NCBI GenBank assembly: GCA_001013295.1
Contig: LAZY01000030.1
Span: forward strand, 62,001-126,000
Direction: 5' to 3'
Source: Chryseobacterium indologenes
GTDB taxonomy: Bacteria > Bacteroidota > Bacteroidia > Flavobacteriales > Weeksellaceae
Length of the DNA: 64,000 nt
Shown: positions 32,944-42,754 of the stretch, piece after piece
How positions within the stretch are numbered: the stretch's first letter is position 1
Layout: every line of letters starts with the position of its first letter
Translations under genes and position numbers: made by a program
Notes under the pieces: generated by a model
Told to the model about the DNA's origin: nothing
The model's input: the letters and a program-made list of their open reading frames with translations, nothing else
The model's database searches: none

Positions 32944-35211
32944 ATGACTTTTGATATTGATATGATCAAAAAAGTGTATGAGCGTTACCCGGAAAGAATT
33001 GCTGCGGCAAGACAAATCGTGGGAAAACCTCTTACCCTTTCAGAAAAAATCCTTTACACCCACCTTTGGGAAGGAAATGCTACACAGGCATATGAAAGAG
33101 GAAACTCTTATGTAGACTTTGCGCCAGATAGAGTGGCTATGCAGGATGCTACGGCACAGATGGCACTTTTGCAGTTTATGCAGGCAGGAAAAGCTAAAGT
33201 AGCTGTTCCGTCAACCGCCCACGCAGATCACCTGATCCAGGCGAAAGTAGGTGCCGACAAAGATTTACAGGAAGGTATCAACAAAAACTCCGAGGTATTC
33301 AACTTCTTAAGTTCTGTATGTGATAAATACGGAATCGGTTTCTGGAAGCCGGGAGCAGGAATCATCCACCAGGTGGTATTAGAGAACTATGCTTTCCCTG
33401 GCGGAATGATGATCGGTACCGACTCTCACACGGTAAATGCCGGCGGGCTGGGAATGGTTGCTATTGGTGTAGGAGGTGCTGATGCTGTAGACGTAATGGC
33501 AGGAATGGCCTGGGAGCTTAAAATGCCAAAACTTATCGGGGTAAAATTAACCGGTAAAATGAACGGGTGGACTTCTGCAAAAGACGTTATCTTAAAAGTA
33601 GCAGGAATCCTTACGGTAAAAGGAGGTACAGGATGTATCGTAGAATATTTCGGTGAAGGAGCAGAATCTCTTTCCGCAACTGGTAAAGGTACAATCTGTA
33701 ACATGGGTGCTGAAATCGGAGCTACGACTTCTACTTTCGGATACGACGATTCAATGAGAAGATATTTGGCTGCTACAGGAAGACAGGATGTAGTAGATGC
33801 AGCGGATAAAATTGCTGAACACTTAACAGGTGATGCTGAAGTATACGCCAATCCGGAACAATATTTCGACCAGTTAATCGAAATCAACCTTTCAGAATTA
33901 ACGCCACACTTAAACGGACCTTTCACTCCGGACTTAGCGACCCCAGTTGCTGAATTCAGAGCTAAAGCGGAAGCAAACGGATGGCCACTAGAGGTTGAAT
34001 GGGCATTGATCGGTTCTTGCACCAACTCTTCTTATGAAGATTTATCAAGAGCAGCTTCTATTGTGGAAGATGCTGTATCTAAAGGTGTAAAACCTAAAGC
34101 GATCTTAGGGATCAATCCTGGTTCTGAGCAGGTAAAATTCACAGCGGAAAGAGACGGTTTCTTAGATTCATTCAGAAAATTTGAAAACGCAAGGATCTTT
34201 ACAAACGCCTGTGGACCATGTATCGGACAATGGGACAGAGAAGGTGCTGAAAAAGGAGAGAAAAACTCTATTATCCACTCTTTCAACAGAAACTTTGCGA
34301 AAAGAGCTGACGGTAACCCAAATACCCATGCATTTGTAGCTTCTCCTGAAATGGTAGCTGCTGTTGCGATCTCAGGGAGATTAGATTTCAACCCGATTAC
34401 TGACACTTTAACTAACGAAGCTGGCGAGCAGGTAAAACTTGACGAGCCTAAAGGATATGAACTTCCTGCAAAAGGATTTGCCGTAGACGACAACGGATAC
34501 CAGGCTCCATCGGAAGACGGATCCAGCGTTGTTGTAAACGTAAGCCCTACTTCAGACAGACTTCAGCTGCTGGAAGAATTCCCGGCTTGGGATGGGAAAA
34601 ACATTGAAGGAGCTAAAGTCTTGATCAAAGCTTTCGGAAAATGTACTACCGACCACATTTCTATGGCTGGCCCATGGTTGAAATACAGAGGTCACCTTGA
34701 CAATATTTCAAACAACATGTTGATTGGAGCTGTAAATGCTTACAACATGGAGACCAATAAAGTAAAAAATGAACTTACCGGTGAATACGGAGAAGTTCCG
34801 GCTGTACAAAGAGCTTACAAAGCGGCAGGCGTTCCAACCATCGTTGTAGGAGACCAAAACTACGGTGAAGGTTCTTCAAGAGAGCACGCAGCAATGGAAC
34901 CTAGACACCTTGGCGTAAAAGCCGTATTGGTAAAATCATTTGCGAGAATCCACGAAACCAACCTTAAGAAACAGGGAATGCTTGGAATTACTTTCGCTAA
35001 TGAAGCCGACTATGATAAAATCCAGGAAGATGACACGGTTAACTTCTTAGATCTTGATCAGTTTGCTCCAGGAAAACAATTAACTCTGGAATTCGTTCAC
35101 AAAGACGGAACTAAAGACATTATCATGGCAAACCATACTTACAACGATCAGCAAATCGACTGGTTCAAGGCTGGTTCTGCTCTGAACCTGATCAAGCAAC
35201 AGGAAAAATAA
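32944..35211 (+). CDS. acnA: Aconitate hydratase, mitochondrial-type AcnA
   Basis: A second, unrelated-length aconitase of 755 residues with the classic order of domains 1-2-3 and the swivel domain last. It resembles the mitochondrial ACO2 group rather than E. coli AcnA (about 890). Cluster cysteines: [15 protein letters not shown] and [14 protein letters not shown]. Substrate-site text [20 protein letters not shown], and in domain 4 [20 protein letters not shown]. It catalyses citrate/isocitrate interconversion. It has its own terminator. Two aconitases may differ in stability of the cluster to oxygen, as in E. coli; which one dominates here is not readable. Confidence 0.95.
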   Translation: MTFDIDMIKKVYERYPERIAAARQIVGKPLTLSEKILYTHLWEGNATQAYERGNSYVDFAPDRVAMQDATAQMALLQFMQAGKAKVAVPSTAHADHLIQAKVGADKDLQEGINKNSEVFNFLSSVCDKYGIGFWKPGAGIIHQVVLENYAFPGGMMIGTDSHTVNAGGLGMVAIGVGGADAVDVMAGMAWELKMPKLIGVKLTGKMNGWTSAKDVILKVAGILTVKGGTGCIVEYFGEGAESLSATGKGTICNMGAEIGATTSTFGYDDSMRRYLAATGRQDVVDAADKIAEHLTGDAEVYANPEQYFDQLIEINLSELTPHLNGPFTPDLATPVAEFRAKAEANGWPLEVEWALIGSCTNSSYEDLSRAASIVEDAVSKGVKPKAILGINPGSEQVKFTAERDGFLDSFRKFENARIFTNACGPCIGQWDREGAEKGEKNSIIHSFNRNFAKRADGNPNTHAFVASPEMVAAVAISGRLDFNPITDTLTNEAGEQVKLDEPKGYELPAKGFAVDDNGYQAPSEDGSSVVVNVSPTSDRLQLLEEFPAWDGKNIEGAKVLIKAFGKCTTDHISMAGPWLKYRGHLDNISNNMLIGAVNAYNMETNKVKNELTGEYGEVPAVQRAYKAAGVPTIVVGDQNYGEGSSREHAAMEPRHLGVKAVLVKSFARIHETNLKKQGMLGITFANEADYDKIQEDDTVNFLDLDQFAPGKQLTLEFVHKDGTKDIIMANHTYNDQQIDWFKAGSALNLIKQQEK

Positions 35212-35237
35212 AAATTAATTGTTAGATCGATTAATAA

Positions 35238-35268
35238 AAAGGCGGCTTCTCTGGAAGTCGTCTTTTTT
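35238..35268 (+). terminator. Rho-independent terminator of acnA
   Basis: AAAGGCGGCTTC (35238-35249) pairs with GAAGTCGTCTTT (35254-35265) with G-U/mismatch tolerance, then TTTTTGTTTTT. Confidence 0.85.
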
Positions 35269-35325
35269 GTTTTTGATTAAAGACAGATCATAAGCCGTAT
35301 TGATCATACAATTATATATTTCATC

Positions 35326-35409
35326 AAGTAACGCTATCAAAATTCAATAGCGGCGGACTTTAGTCCGTTTTCACAATAAGAAACCATTCCATTGGCTTTA
35401 GCCAAAACC
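35326..35409 (-). repeat. Dispersed intergenic repeat, copy 2 (GGCTAAAGCC type)
   Basis: Read on the minus strand: TTTTGGCTAAAGCCAATGG, then ACGGACTAAAGTCCGCC, then GCTATTGAATTTTGATAGC. Same block order as copies 1 and 3. It lies between the convergent acnA and LytTR regulator genes. In the second hairpin both arms have changed together (GGACTAAAGTCC rather than GGGCTAAAGCCC), which argues for a conserved RNA or DNA hairpin. Confidence 0.7.
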
Positions 35410-35425
35410 TAAAATCGGCTAAATT

Positions 35426-36103
35426 CTATTTTAATCTCTCTAAAAGATTAGCTCTATAGCTATCCCCTATTGGAACCTCCAGCTCAGAAAGCATGATTTT
35501 CTTAGCTCCAATGCTTTTAATTTTATTCAGATTAATGATAAAGGACTTATGAACACGAACAAACCTTTCGGGAAGCTGATTTTCCATCGATTTAAGCGTA
35601 TCCAGAACAATATACTCTTCGGCTTCCGTCCTGATATTCACATAATCTTTAATGCTTTCGATATAAAGAACATCATTGAAGCTGATACGATGCTGCTGTC
35701 CCGAGGATTTGACAAAAAAATGGGTAGATTCTTCTGTCTGAAAAGAAAACCGCTCCTGAGCCTTTACAACACTTTTCTGAAAACGTTCAAAAGAAATAGG
35801 TTTCAGAAGATAATCAATAATATTATGTTCATAACCTTCCAAGGCATATTCAGAATAAGCGGTTGTCAGAATATATTTCTGTTTGTCCCCTACGATCTTC
35901 ATAAAATTGATTCCTGTAAGTTCCGGCATCATAATGTCTAAAAAGATCAGATCACACGGATTATTCTGAATATATTCTAAAGCCGAAATAGGGTTTTCTA
36001 CAGAAAAAACCAGTTCAAGAAAAGGAATCTTCTCTACATATTGCTCCAACAGGGATATGGCCAGAGGTTCATCATCAACGATGATACATTTGATCTTATT
36101 CAT
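35426..36103 (-). CDS. LytTR-family response regulator
   Basis: A 225-residue regulator. The receiver domain (about residues 1-120) has the acidic pair in VDDEP and phospho-acceptor Asp56 in LIFLDIMMPELTG. The C-terminal LytTR DNA-binding domain (about 128-225) has FVKSSGQQHRISFNDVLYIE, DYVNIRT and RFVRVHKSFIINLNKIKSI. LytTR proteins bind direct repeats about two helical turns apart, and such a repeat lies in the divergent promoter region (37253-37281). The start at 36103 overlaps the sensor kinase stop by 8 bases. Confidence 0.94.
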   Translation of the reverse strand: MNKIKCIIVDDEPLAISLLEQYVEKIPFLELVFSVENPISALEYIQNNPCDLIFLDIMMPELTGINFMKIVGDKQKYILTTAYSEYALEGYEHNIIDYLLKPISFERFQKSVVKAQERFSFQTEESTHFFVKSSGQQHRISFNDVLYIESIKDYVNIRTEAEEYIVLDTLKSMENQLPERFVRVHKSFIINLNKIKSIGAKKIMLSELEVPIGDSYRANLLERLK

Positions 36104-37118
36104 CTCGTAAATCAATTGTTAAATCTACTACAAATTCTGTTTCGAGATCCTGTATGTTCAGCTGATAATGACCAGCATATAAAATTTCCAGTCTTTTCTT
36201 TACATTTTCAATTCCGATTCCTGAAACTGCATCTTTTGTTTTTTCTTTTTTAAAGTTTAAAAGATAAAAATGTAAAATCTTATGATCATCAGAAATTTTC
36301 ATTTCAAAACCCTTACCTCTGAAATCACCATGCTTGAAAGCGTTTTCTACAAAAGGAACCAGCAACATCGGAGAAATTTTCAAATGAGGGTACTGTATAT
36401 CTTTATGTATCTGAAAAAGCTCCGGATTTCTGATTCTGAGCTTTTCCAAAGCAATCAGACTATCAATATACCCCACTTCTTTATCCACTGTAATAACATC
36501 TTTCTCGAGGTCTTTTGTACTGTATCTTAACAACTGACTAAGCTCTTCAATAGCCGGAAGTGCTTTATCCGATTTCTGATAAACAAGCGAATAAATATTA
36601 TTTAATGAATTAAAAATAAAATGTGGATTGATCTGGGTTTTCAATGCCTGAAGTTCAGCTTGCTTTTTTTCCAGAAGAAGTTGTTTTTTATCATTTTCAG
36701 CAATCCCATATTTTTCCAATACCCATAAAATTCCGGCTATAAATGTTATAAAAGTGCTTCTAGAAATGTTATCAAAAAAATAGTACGTAAGTCCTGTATT
36801 CTCTTTATAGTTCCGAAATCCAAATGTAACTGGCAAAATGAGTTCTTCCAATAAATAACGTAACCCTGTAAAACAAAAAAGCCCTATCAAAAAAACAAAA
36901 ACAGCCGAATAAAGCTTATCCTGCCTGAAAATCTTAGGAAAAACAAATAAATATAAAATATAGAAACTAAGAATCCTTGCTATAAAGTAGGTAATCTTGA
37001 GAACAATGATATGATAGCTAAATTTCTCTGGAAAAAAATAAAAAGGAGTAACAATAGACCCCAAAAAATCAAATCCCCAATAGAGAATCTGAAGCCATAT
37101 AATTTGCTTTTTTTTCAT
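36096..37118 (-). CDS. LytS-type sensor histidine kinase
   Basis: A 340-residue kinase. Several membrane segments occupy residues about 5-150 with no extracytoplasmic domain of note, so it probably senses within or at the membrane. The His_kinase domain (PF06580 type) has QINPHFIFNSLNNIYSLVYQ (phospho-acceptor His) and the ATPase boxes PMLLVPFVENAFKHG and GIGIENVKKRLEIL. The ATG at 37118 (MKKKQIIWLQ) is preferred; the open frame reaches 37154. It is cotranscribed with the LytTR regulator and divergent from the barrel/DUF5694 cassette. Confidence 0.93.
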   Translation of the reverse strand: MKKKQIIWLQILYWGFDFLGSIVTPFYFFPEKFSYHIIVLKITYFIARILSFYILYLFVFPKIFRQDKLYSAVFVFLIGLFCFTGLRYLLEELILPVTFGFRNYKENTGLTYYFFDNISRSTFITFIAGILWVLEKYGIAENDKKQLLLEKKQAELQALKTQINPHFIFNSLNNIYSLVYQKSDKALPAIEELSQLLRYSTKDLEKDVITVDKEVGYIDSLIALEKLRIRNPELFQIHKDIQYPHLKISPMLLVPFVENAFKHGDFRGKGFEMKISDDHKILHFYLLNFKKEKTKDAVSGIGIENVKKRLEILYAGHYQLNIQDLETEFVVDLTIDLRDE

Positions 37119-37249
37119 AAGTAGATGTTTACTTTTTTCAAAGGTCATATACAATCGCCATCTTCATACATGTTTGTTTGCTAGAAAATTTTGTTAATGG
37201 TGATTTCATATTCAAATATAAACTTACAGAGTATCATATTTCAATATAT

Positions 37250-37281
37250 TATCGACAAAAGGGTGTTTTTATCCGACAAAA
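37250..37281. promoter_or_regulatory. Direct repeat with 21-bp period, candidate LytTR-binding site
   Basis: CGACAAAA occurs at 37253-37260 and again at 37274-37281, start to start exactly 21 bp; flanks extend the match to TATcGACAAAA / TATCCGACAAAA. Two-turn-spaced direct repeats are the known architecture of LytTR sites. It lies between the kinase start and the barrel gene start. Confidence 0.5.
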
Positions 37282-37345
37282 CTTTTTTTATCTCTCTAAA
37301 GCAGCCGTTCATCTAACTGCCATTTTCTACCAACACTTCAACTCA

Positions 37346-37353
37346 TACTTTTG
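37346..37353 (+). promoter_or_regulatory. Candidate -7 element of the barrel/DUF5694 cassette
   Basis: TACTTTTG fits TAnnTTTG, 48 bases before the ATG of the first barrel gene. No clear TTTG at -33, as expected if an activator helps. Confidence 0.4.
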
Positions 37354-37400
37354 TTCTGAAAATATAATACAACTATCCTATAAACTATCATTTATACAAT

Positions 37401-39524
37401 ATGAAAAAAAATATTTTCTTTATCGCCACCTTAGTATCCTCTTTTGTAGCAGGACAGGTTAAAGACACTGCTAATGTCAACAAGATTGAGGCTGTAGCCG
37501 TTAACGGAAAGAAAGCATTAGTAGAACGTAAAGTAGATCGCCTGGTTTATAATGTTCAGAACTCTATGCTTTCCCAGGGAAGCTCAGGAACTGAAGTTCT
37601 GGCTGCTACTCCACTGCTCAAGATAGATGAAAACAAAGGACTTCTTGCGATCGCCGGTAAAAACGGAGTTTCTGTGATGGTAAATGATCGTATGCTTAAT
37701 CTATCAGGGACCGAACTGATCAATTACCTGCGAAATCTTCGTTCTGAAAATATTCTGAAAATAGAAGTGATCACTACTCCACCTGCAAAGTATGAAGCTC
37801 AGGGAAACAGCGGAATAATCAACATTGTACTTAAAAAGAATCAGAATCTCGGATGGAGCGGCTATCTGACCACCAACTACAATCAAAAAACATATGCCGG
37901 ATTCAGCAGTGTGGCAGGGATCAATTACCAAAATGAAAAGCTAAAAACCTCCGTAAAAGTACAGGGATACGATGCAGATAAACGTTCTGTAGAAAATTAT
38001 AAGATCATCGGCCAGAATTCTTCTGTAAGCAGGGATGACAGACGGGATATGAACGATGGTCTTGGCCTGAATGCCAACTTTGATTATTCGGTTTCTAAAA
38101 ATGCCAATCTGGGACTGGTTTATGATATTTCGAAAGGCCATTCTGATATGAATATCAATTCTGAACAGAGCTATTTTACCAACAATAGTAAGACTTTACA
38201 AACAGCTACTGATTCTAAACACCGTTCCACCTTCACTTCACAGATGATGAATTTATATTTTGATCAGAAATTCGGAGAGCATAAACTAAGCCTTGGGGCC
38301 AATTACTACGGAAATCTGCCTGATAACAATGTCAACTTCACGACAAGAAACCTCGCCGATAATTCAGCGCAGATCGTCCGAAACCTTTCTTCCGTGGATT
38401 ATAAAATTTATTCGGGACAGGCAGATCTGACTTTAAACTTAAAAAAAATTCAGATGGAAGCGGGGGCTAAGTACAGCCAGTTTTCCAATAACTCAGACAT
38501 CAGCTATTTTAATCTTACCAATGGAAACTACATCATAGATCCCAGCAGAAGTAATCTGTTTGATTATAATGAAAAAAACTATGCAGCCTATGTAAGTTTC
38601 AGCAAAGACTTCAGTGAAAAATGGTCTGCCAAAGCAGGTGTTCGGTACGAATACACACAGACCAGCGGGTATTCTCCCACCACTCAATCGGCATCTGAAA
38701 ACAATTACGGAAAATTCTTCCCTACAGCTTACCTTTCCTACAAAGCTTCTGAAAACAACCAGTTCAGTATTAATTATTCCCGAAGAATCAACCGCCCCTA
38801 TTTCCGGGCTTTGGACCCATTCCGATGGTATTCCAATCCCAATACTTATTATGCCGGAAATCCAAGTCTACAGCCTTCATTTAATCATAATATAGAGTTC
38901 AATTATATTTTCAAAAATAAATTCTCTGCCAATCTTTATTACCAGAGAACGAGCAATAATTTTGACCAGATCTCTTTTCTTGACGGAAAGGACATCACCA
39001 GCACATTCTACAATTATTATAACCAGGATAATTACGGACTCAACCTAAATTATACAGACACATTTTTCAAGATCTGGGAAAGCAATATTTCAACTTCGTT
39101 CAGTTATAACGAAACGCAAATTACTCAGTTTAATGCTGTTCCTAAAAACGGACAGTCGTTCTATTTTTCCAGTAACAATACTTTCCAGCTCAATAAAGTT
39201 AAAACTTTCTTCCTGTTTCTTAATTACTGGCAGAATCTCCCTTCCAGAGACGGATATACTTCTGTAAGGAACAGAGGAAGCTTTGATGCAGGAATTAAAA
39301 TGAGCCTTGTGGAAAAAGCTCTGCAAATCAACCTTTCTGTGAGTGATATTTTTAAACAATCCGGTTATAAGGGTGATATGTATTTTGCAGACAATACCCA
39401 GTCTTTCAACAATTACTGGGATGCCAGAAGAATGACCCTCAGCATCACGTATACCTTTGGAAACCAGAAAATAAAATCAAACAACAGAGCCATCAATTTC
39501 GAAGAAAAAAACCGCGCACAATAA
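37401..39524 (+). CDS. Outer-membrane beta-barrel protein (TonB-receptor-like), first of cassette
   Basis: A 707-residue outer-membrane protein with signal peptide (NIFFIATLVSSFVAGQ). The plug-like region (about 25-145) has KNGVSVMVNDRMLNLSGTEL and SENILKIEVITTPPAKYEAQ, then GNSGIINIVLKK. The barrel follows and belongs to the outer membrane beta-barrel family (PF14905 type). There is no N-terminal carboxypeptidase-like regulatory domain, which many relatives have. The ligand is unknown. It is divergent from the LytS/LytTR pair and followed by a DUF5694 gene after 25 bases and by a paralogous barrel. Confidence 0.88.
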   Translation: MKKNIFFIATLVSSFVAGQVKDTANVNKIEAVAVNGKKALVERKVDRLVYNVQNSMLSQGSSGTEVLAATPLLKIDENKGLLAIAGKNGVSVMVNDRMLNLSGTELINYLRNLRSENILKIEVITTPPAKYEAQGNSGIINIVLKKNQNLGWSGYLTTNYNQKTYAGFSSVAGINYQNEKLKTSVKVQGYDADKRSVENYKIIGQNSSVSRDDRRDMNDGLGLNANFDYSVSKNANLGLVYDISKGHSDMNINSEQSYFTNNSKTLQTATDSKHRSTFTSQMMNLYFDQKFGEHKLSLGANYYGNLPDNNVNFTTRNLADNSAQIVRNLSSVDYKIYSGQADLTLNLKKIQMEAGAKYSQFSNNSDISYFNLTNGNYIIDPSRSNLFDYNEKNYAAYVSFSKDFSEKWSAKAGVRYEYTQTSGYSPTTQSASENNYGKFFPTAYLSYKASENNQFSINYSRRINRPYFRALDPFRWYSNPNTYYAGNPSLQPSFNHNIEFNYIFKNKFSANLYYQRTSNNFDQISFLDGKDITSTFYNYYNQDNYGLNLNYTDTFFKIWESNISTSFSYNETQITQFNAVPKNGQSFYFSSNNTFQLNKVKTFFLFLNYWQNLPSRDGYTSVRNRGSFDAGIKMSLVEKALQINLSVSDIFKQSGYKGDMYFADNTQSFNNYWDARRMTLSITYTFGNQKIKSNNRAINFEEKNRAQ

Positions 39525-39549
39525 TTTAATCTTAACCAAAATCAACATT

Positions 39550-40392
39550 ATGAAAACTTTTATTTATATTTTTTTAGTATGCCTTTCTACATCAGTATTT
39601 TCTCAAAAGAAACCTTCGGATTATTTTAGAAATCCAAAAACTAAGGTACTGGTGGTAGGTTCTTTTCACTTTGATTATCCTAATCTTGATGCTCACAAAA
39701 CCAATAAGGAGGATCAGATAGATGTGCTTTCTCCGAAAACGGCAAAGGAAGTTACTGAGCTTGTAGAATATATCAAAAAATTCAAGCCTACAAAAATTGC
39801 TATAGAAGCCTGGCCAGACTGGAATGCCAATCAAAAGCTGAAGGAATATAACGAAGGGAAACACCGTGACCAAAGAGACGAACGTTATCAGCTTGCGATG
39901 AGGATCGCCAATGAACTTACAATTAATGAATTGTTCAGCATTGACGCAGAGTCTGTTCTGGATGACCTTGAAAAACAATTTGGGAAAACGGATTCTGTAT
40001 TTTTTAAAAAACTCATGAAAGACTATGATTTCAGAAGTGATGATCCTATTTCTCAACAATTTATTGCCTTCTATAAGAGTTCTGAACCTAAAAATTTCAA
40101 ATCTCTACTGGACAACTTTATTTACATGAATTCCAAGGAAAGCCATCGATACGGATATGGAGCCTATCTCAGCGGAGATTTCAAACTGAGAGAATATGAC
40201 GGTGCAGACATGCTTGCTCTTTACTGGTACAGCAGAAATCTGAGAATGTTCCGCAATATTCAAAAAATTCCTCACAACGGTGAAGACAGAATTCTTGTCA
40301 TCGCCGGGAACGGTCATGCTGCAGTATTACGACAACTTTTCACTTCTTCTGCAGAATACGAGTTTATAGAATTCTCATCAATGAAAGAATAA
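39550..40392 (+). CDS. Exported DUF5694 protein with paired GxxH motifs
   Basis: A 280-residue protein with signal peptide (FIYIFLVCLSTSVFSQ), so it acts in the periplasm or outer membrane. The DUF5694 domain begins VLVVGSFHFDYPNLD. Two G-x-x-H motifs are visible: Gly37-His40 (VGSFHF) at the first strand and Gly253-His256 (AGNGHAAVL) at the last, with Glu86 in KIAIEAWPDW between. This arrangement is shared by the TraB/TIKI/GumN and erythromycin-esterase-like hydrolase folds, where these residues form the metal or catalytic centre. Hydrolase or metalloprotease activity is inference. It is embedded between two barrel genes. Confidence 0.85.
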   Translation: MKTFIYIFLVCLSTSVFSQKKPSDYFRNPKTKVLVVGSFHFDYPNLDAHKTNKEDQIDVLSPKTAKEVTELVEYIKKFKPTKIAIEAWPDWNANQKLKEYNEGKHRDQRDERYQLAMRIANELTINELFSIDAESVLDDLEKQFGKTDSVFFKKLMKDYDFRSDDPISQQFIAFYKSSEPKNFKSLLDNFIYMNSKESHRYGYGAYLSGDFKLREYDGADMLALYWYSRNLRMFRNIQKIPHNGEDRILVIAGNGHAAVLRQLFTSSAEYEFIEFSSMKE

Positions 40393-40458
40393 AATTACAC
40401 AGCTCATTGTAACAAAGTTTCTTTTTTGGCGTCTAACTGAGTATTAGTAAAAAACATT

Positions 40459-42687
40459 ATGAAAAAAACTATATTCGCTTTATCACTTCTGGGTTCTGTT
40501 TTTGTTTTTTCACAGGAAAAAAGTAATAATACAACCAAAGAGAAACAAATTGAAGGGGTAGTCATCACCAAAACTAAAAAAGCCGTTGAACAAAAAGCAG
40601 ATCGTACCATTTTCGACTTTTCTGAGCAACCTCAGCTGAATAACGGAAATGTACTGGAAGGAATAAAAAAACTACCGGGCCTTGTATCTACAGATATTGC
40701 CGGAATGATGTATCAGGGAAAAATGCTGGAAGTATACCTCAACGGAAGACCTTTGAATATTACGTCCAATGAACTGAATTCCTTCCTTGAAGGTATGCCT
40801 GCCAATTCTGTAGAAAGAATTGAAGTGATCACTCAACCGGGTGCTGAATTTCCGGCAACTTCCGGAGGCGCAATCATGAATATCATCACTAATAAAAACG
40901 CCAATAAATATTTAACAGCAACTTATTCGGGAAATTACTCTTTCACGAATTATGATAAATACAGAAGCAGAACTACTAATTCTGTTAATTTAAATGCAAG
41001 AAATAAATATTTCGGATGGCAGCTGAATGTAGGCCAGAATTATCGTGAAAGTATGCTCAATGGGCAGCAGGATGAACTTCTTAGCAGTAACACAGACCGA
41101 TTTGGACGTGGATATTTCGCAAAATCCGGATTAACCTTTGATTTGGGACAGGACCGTTTGTTATTAAACTACGATATTTATCACAATAATAATGACAATT
41201 ACACTTTAAGTAACGGACATGGAGATCTGCCTTTTGATAATGATAAAAATAATCTGAAAAAAGCTTTTTATACGTCTTCCGATGTTGCTCATACCAATAG
41301 CCTGAGACAGGAAGCTGTCGTAACGTATCAGAAGCGTTTTGCTGACAAATCTCAAAAGCTTGACTTTCAGTTTGGCTACACAAGATCGGATAGTAAATTC
41401 TCTCAGGACAACTTCTTCCAGGTTGGTACATTTGTAATGCCCTCAAACCCGCCCATCAATAGCCCTACGAATGGTTTAAAAGATATTCTGAACAATAAAT
41501 CGGTAATGAATATTGCCAATTTCAAAGTAGACTATGCCCAACCCATTAAACTTCTTGATGGAGGAAAAGTAAGCTTTGGAGGATTGTATGAAAGACAAAA
41601 ATATGACACGGAAAGTTTTGGTTTAACCAATCTTGAATATCAGAGACAGACCGCTTCCACCTATCTGGAATTCCAGGCTAAACTGAAAAAATTTGACTTC
41701 ACCTTAGGGTCAAGAGCGGAAAACTATGATATTTCTGGGGTAACAAGATATTTCGACAAAAATGCGAATCTTGTGGAGGCTAATCTGATTCCTTTCAACA
41801 AGTTCAAGTTCTTCCCCAATGCAAGTGTACAGTATAACATGATGAATCAGCTGTATATTGCCGCTAATTACAACAGAAAAATAAGTTTACCAAGTATTTC
41901 TGCTCTAAACCCGAATAACGTAACATTCTCCGGGCCAAGTACGGAAGTAAATGGTAACCCTAACTTACAGCCTACTATTTTCGATAATTATGAAATAAAA
42001 ATATCGGCTTTTGATTATGCATTTATTGGATATAGCGTAAGCTCGGCAAGCAATCAGGTAGCACAGATCATCAGAAAAGACGGAAGAAAACTCTTTAATG
42101 AGCAGGTAAATATTTCGAATATGAAAATCCACAACTTCAACGTTGGCTTACCCATTCCTTTTATGATTTTCAGCAAGCCTATGAGCGAAATCATGAAATT
42201 TAATTTCAACCCTGATAAGATTAATTTCATGTATTTATATGCCGGCTATCAAAAACATGAAATTGACAACCTGAATAATAAAGGATTCTGGATTTTCAAT
42301 ATTATGACGCAGATCATTTTACCGAAAGACATCAAACTTACAGCCAATTATAGTTATCTGACTCCAAAAGCAGGGTATTTTTACTTCACTGCAGAGAAAC
42401 CATTCAATAACTCGTTTGATATTACTTTAACGAAGAAATTTATGAACAACCGCCTGACGCTTTCTGTTTTTGCGAATGACATCTTCAACGGACAGGTAAT
42501 GCAGGTACGATCTAATCCACCATCAGGAATGCCGGTAATGATCAGCAGTAAATATGATACGAGAAACTTTGGACTTTCTATCAACTATAAAATTCCAACG
42601 AGAAATAAACTGGCAAAAGAAGATCCGAATATCTTAAACCAGACTAAAAAAGAAGATAACGGCGGAGTAATGCAGCAAGGACAATAA
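40459..42687 (+). CDS. Outer-membrane beta-barrel protein (TonB-receptor-like), second of cassette
   Basis: A 742-residue outer-membrane protein with signal peptide (TIFALSLLGSVFVFSQ). Its plug-like region has LEVYLNGRPLNITSNELNSF and VERIEVITQPGAEFPATSGG, aligning block for block with the barrel at 37401 (VMVNDRMLNLSGTELINYL; LKIEVITTPPAKYEAQGNSG). The two are paralogues, diverged well beyond recent duplication. It also lacks an N-terminal regulatory domain. The gap after the DUF5694 gene is 66 bases with no terminator, so the three genes are probably one transcript, ended by the hairpin at 42705. Confidence 0.88.
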   Translation: MKKTIFALSLLGSVFVFSQEKSNNTTKEKQIEGVVITKTKKAVEQKADRTIFDFSEQPQLNNGNVLEGIKKLPGLVSTDIAGMMYQGKMLEVYLNGRPLNITSNELNSFLEGMPANSVERIEVITQPGAEFPATSGGAIMNIITNKNANKYLTATYSGNYSFTNYDKYRSRTTNSVNLNARNKYFGWQLNVGQNYRESMLNGQQDELLSSNTDRFGRGYFAKSGLTFDLGQDRLLLNYDIYHNNNDNYTLSNGHGDLPFDNDKNNLKKAFYTSSDVAHTNSLRQEAVVTYQKRFADKSQKLDFQFGYTRSDSKFSQDNFFQVGTFVMPSNPPINSPTNGLKDILNNKSVMNIANFKVDYAQPIKLLDGGKVSFGGLYERQKYDTESFGLTNLEYQRQTASTYLEFQAKLKKFDFTLGSRAENYDISGVTRYFDKNANLVEANLIPFNKFKFFPNASVQYNMMNQLYIAANYNRKISLPSISALNPNNVTFSGPSTEVNGNPNLQPTIFDNYEIKISAFDYAFIGYSVSSASNQVAQIIRKDGRKLFNEQVNISNMKIHNFNVGLPIPFMIFSKPMSEIMKFNFNPDKINFMYLYAGYQKHEIDNLNNKGFWIFNIMTQIILPKDIKLTANYSYLTPKAGYFYFTAEKPFNNSFDITLTKKFMNNRLTLSVFANDIFNGQVMQVRSNPPSGMPVMISSKYDTRNFGLSINYKIPTRNKLAKEDPNILNQTKKEDNGGVMQQGQ

Positions 42688-42704
42688 TTCTTCTTAATAA
42701 CAGA

Positions 42705-42743
42705 ATAAAAATAGGCGGTAAAATGATTACCGTCTATTTTTTT
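42705..42743 (+). terminator. Rho-independent terminator of the barrel cassette
   Basis: AAAATAGGCGGTAA pairs with TTACCGTCTATTTT around AATGA, one G-U pair, followed by TTTTGG. Confidence 0.85.
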
Positions 42744-42754
42744 GGCTTTGAGTA

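Noticed and set aside
33426..34493. Minus-strand ORFs of 199 and 153 residues inside acnA
   Set aside because: Ser/Pro/Ala-rich shadow frames of a highly expressed gene with strong codon bias; no independent support.
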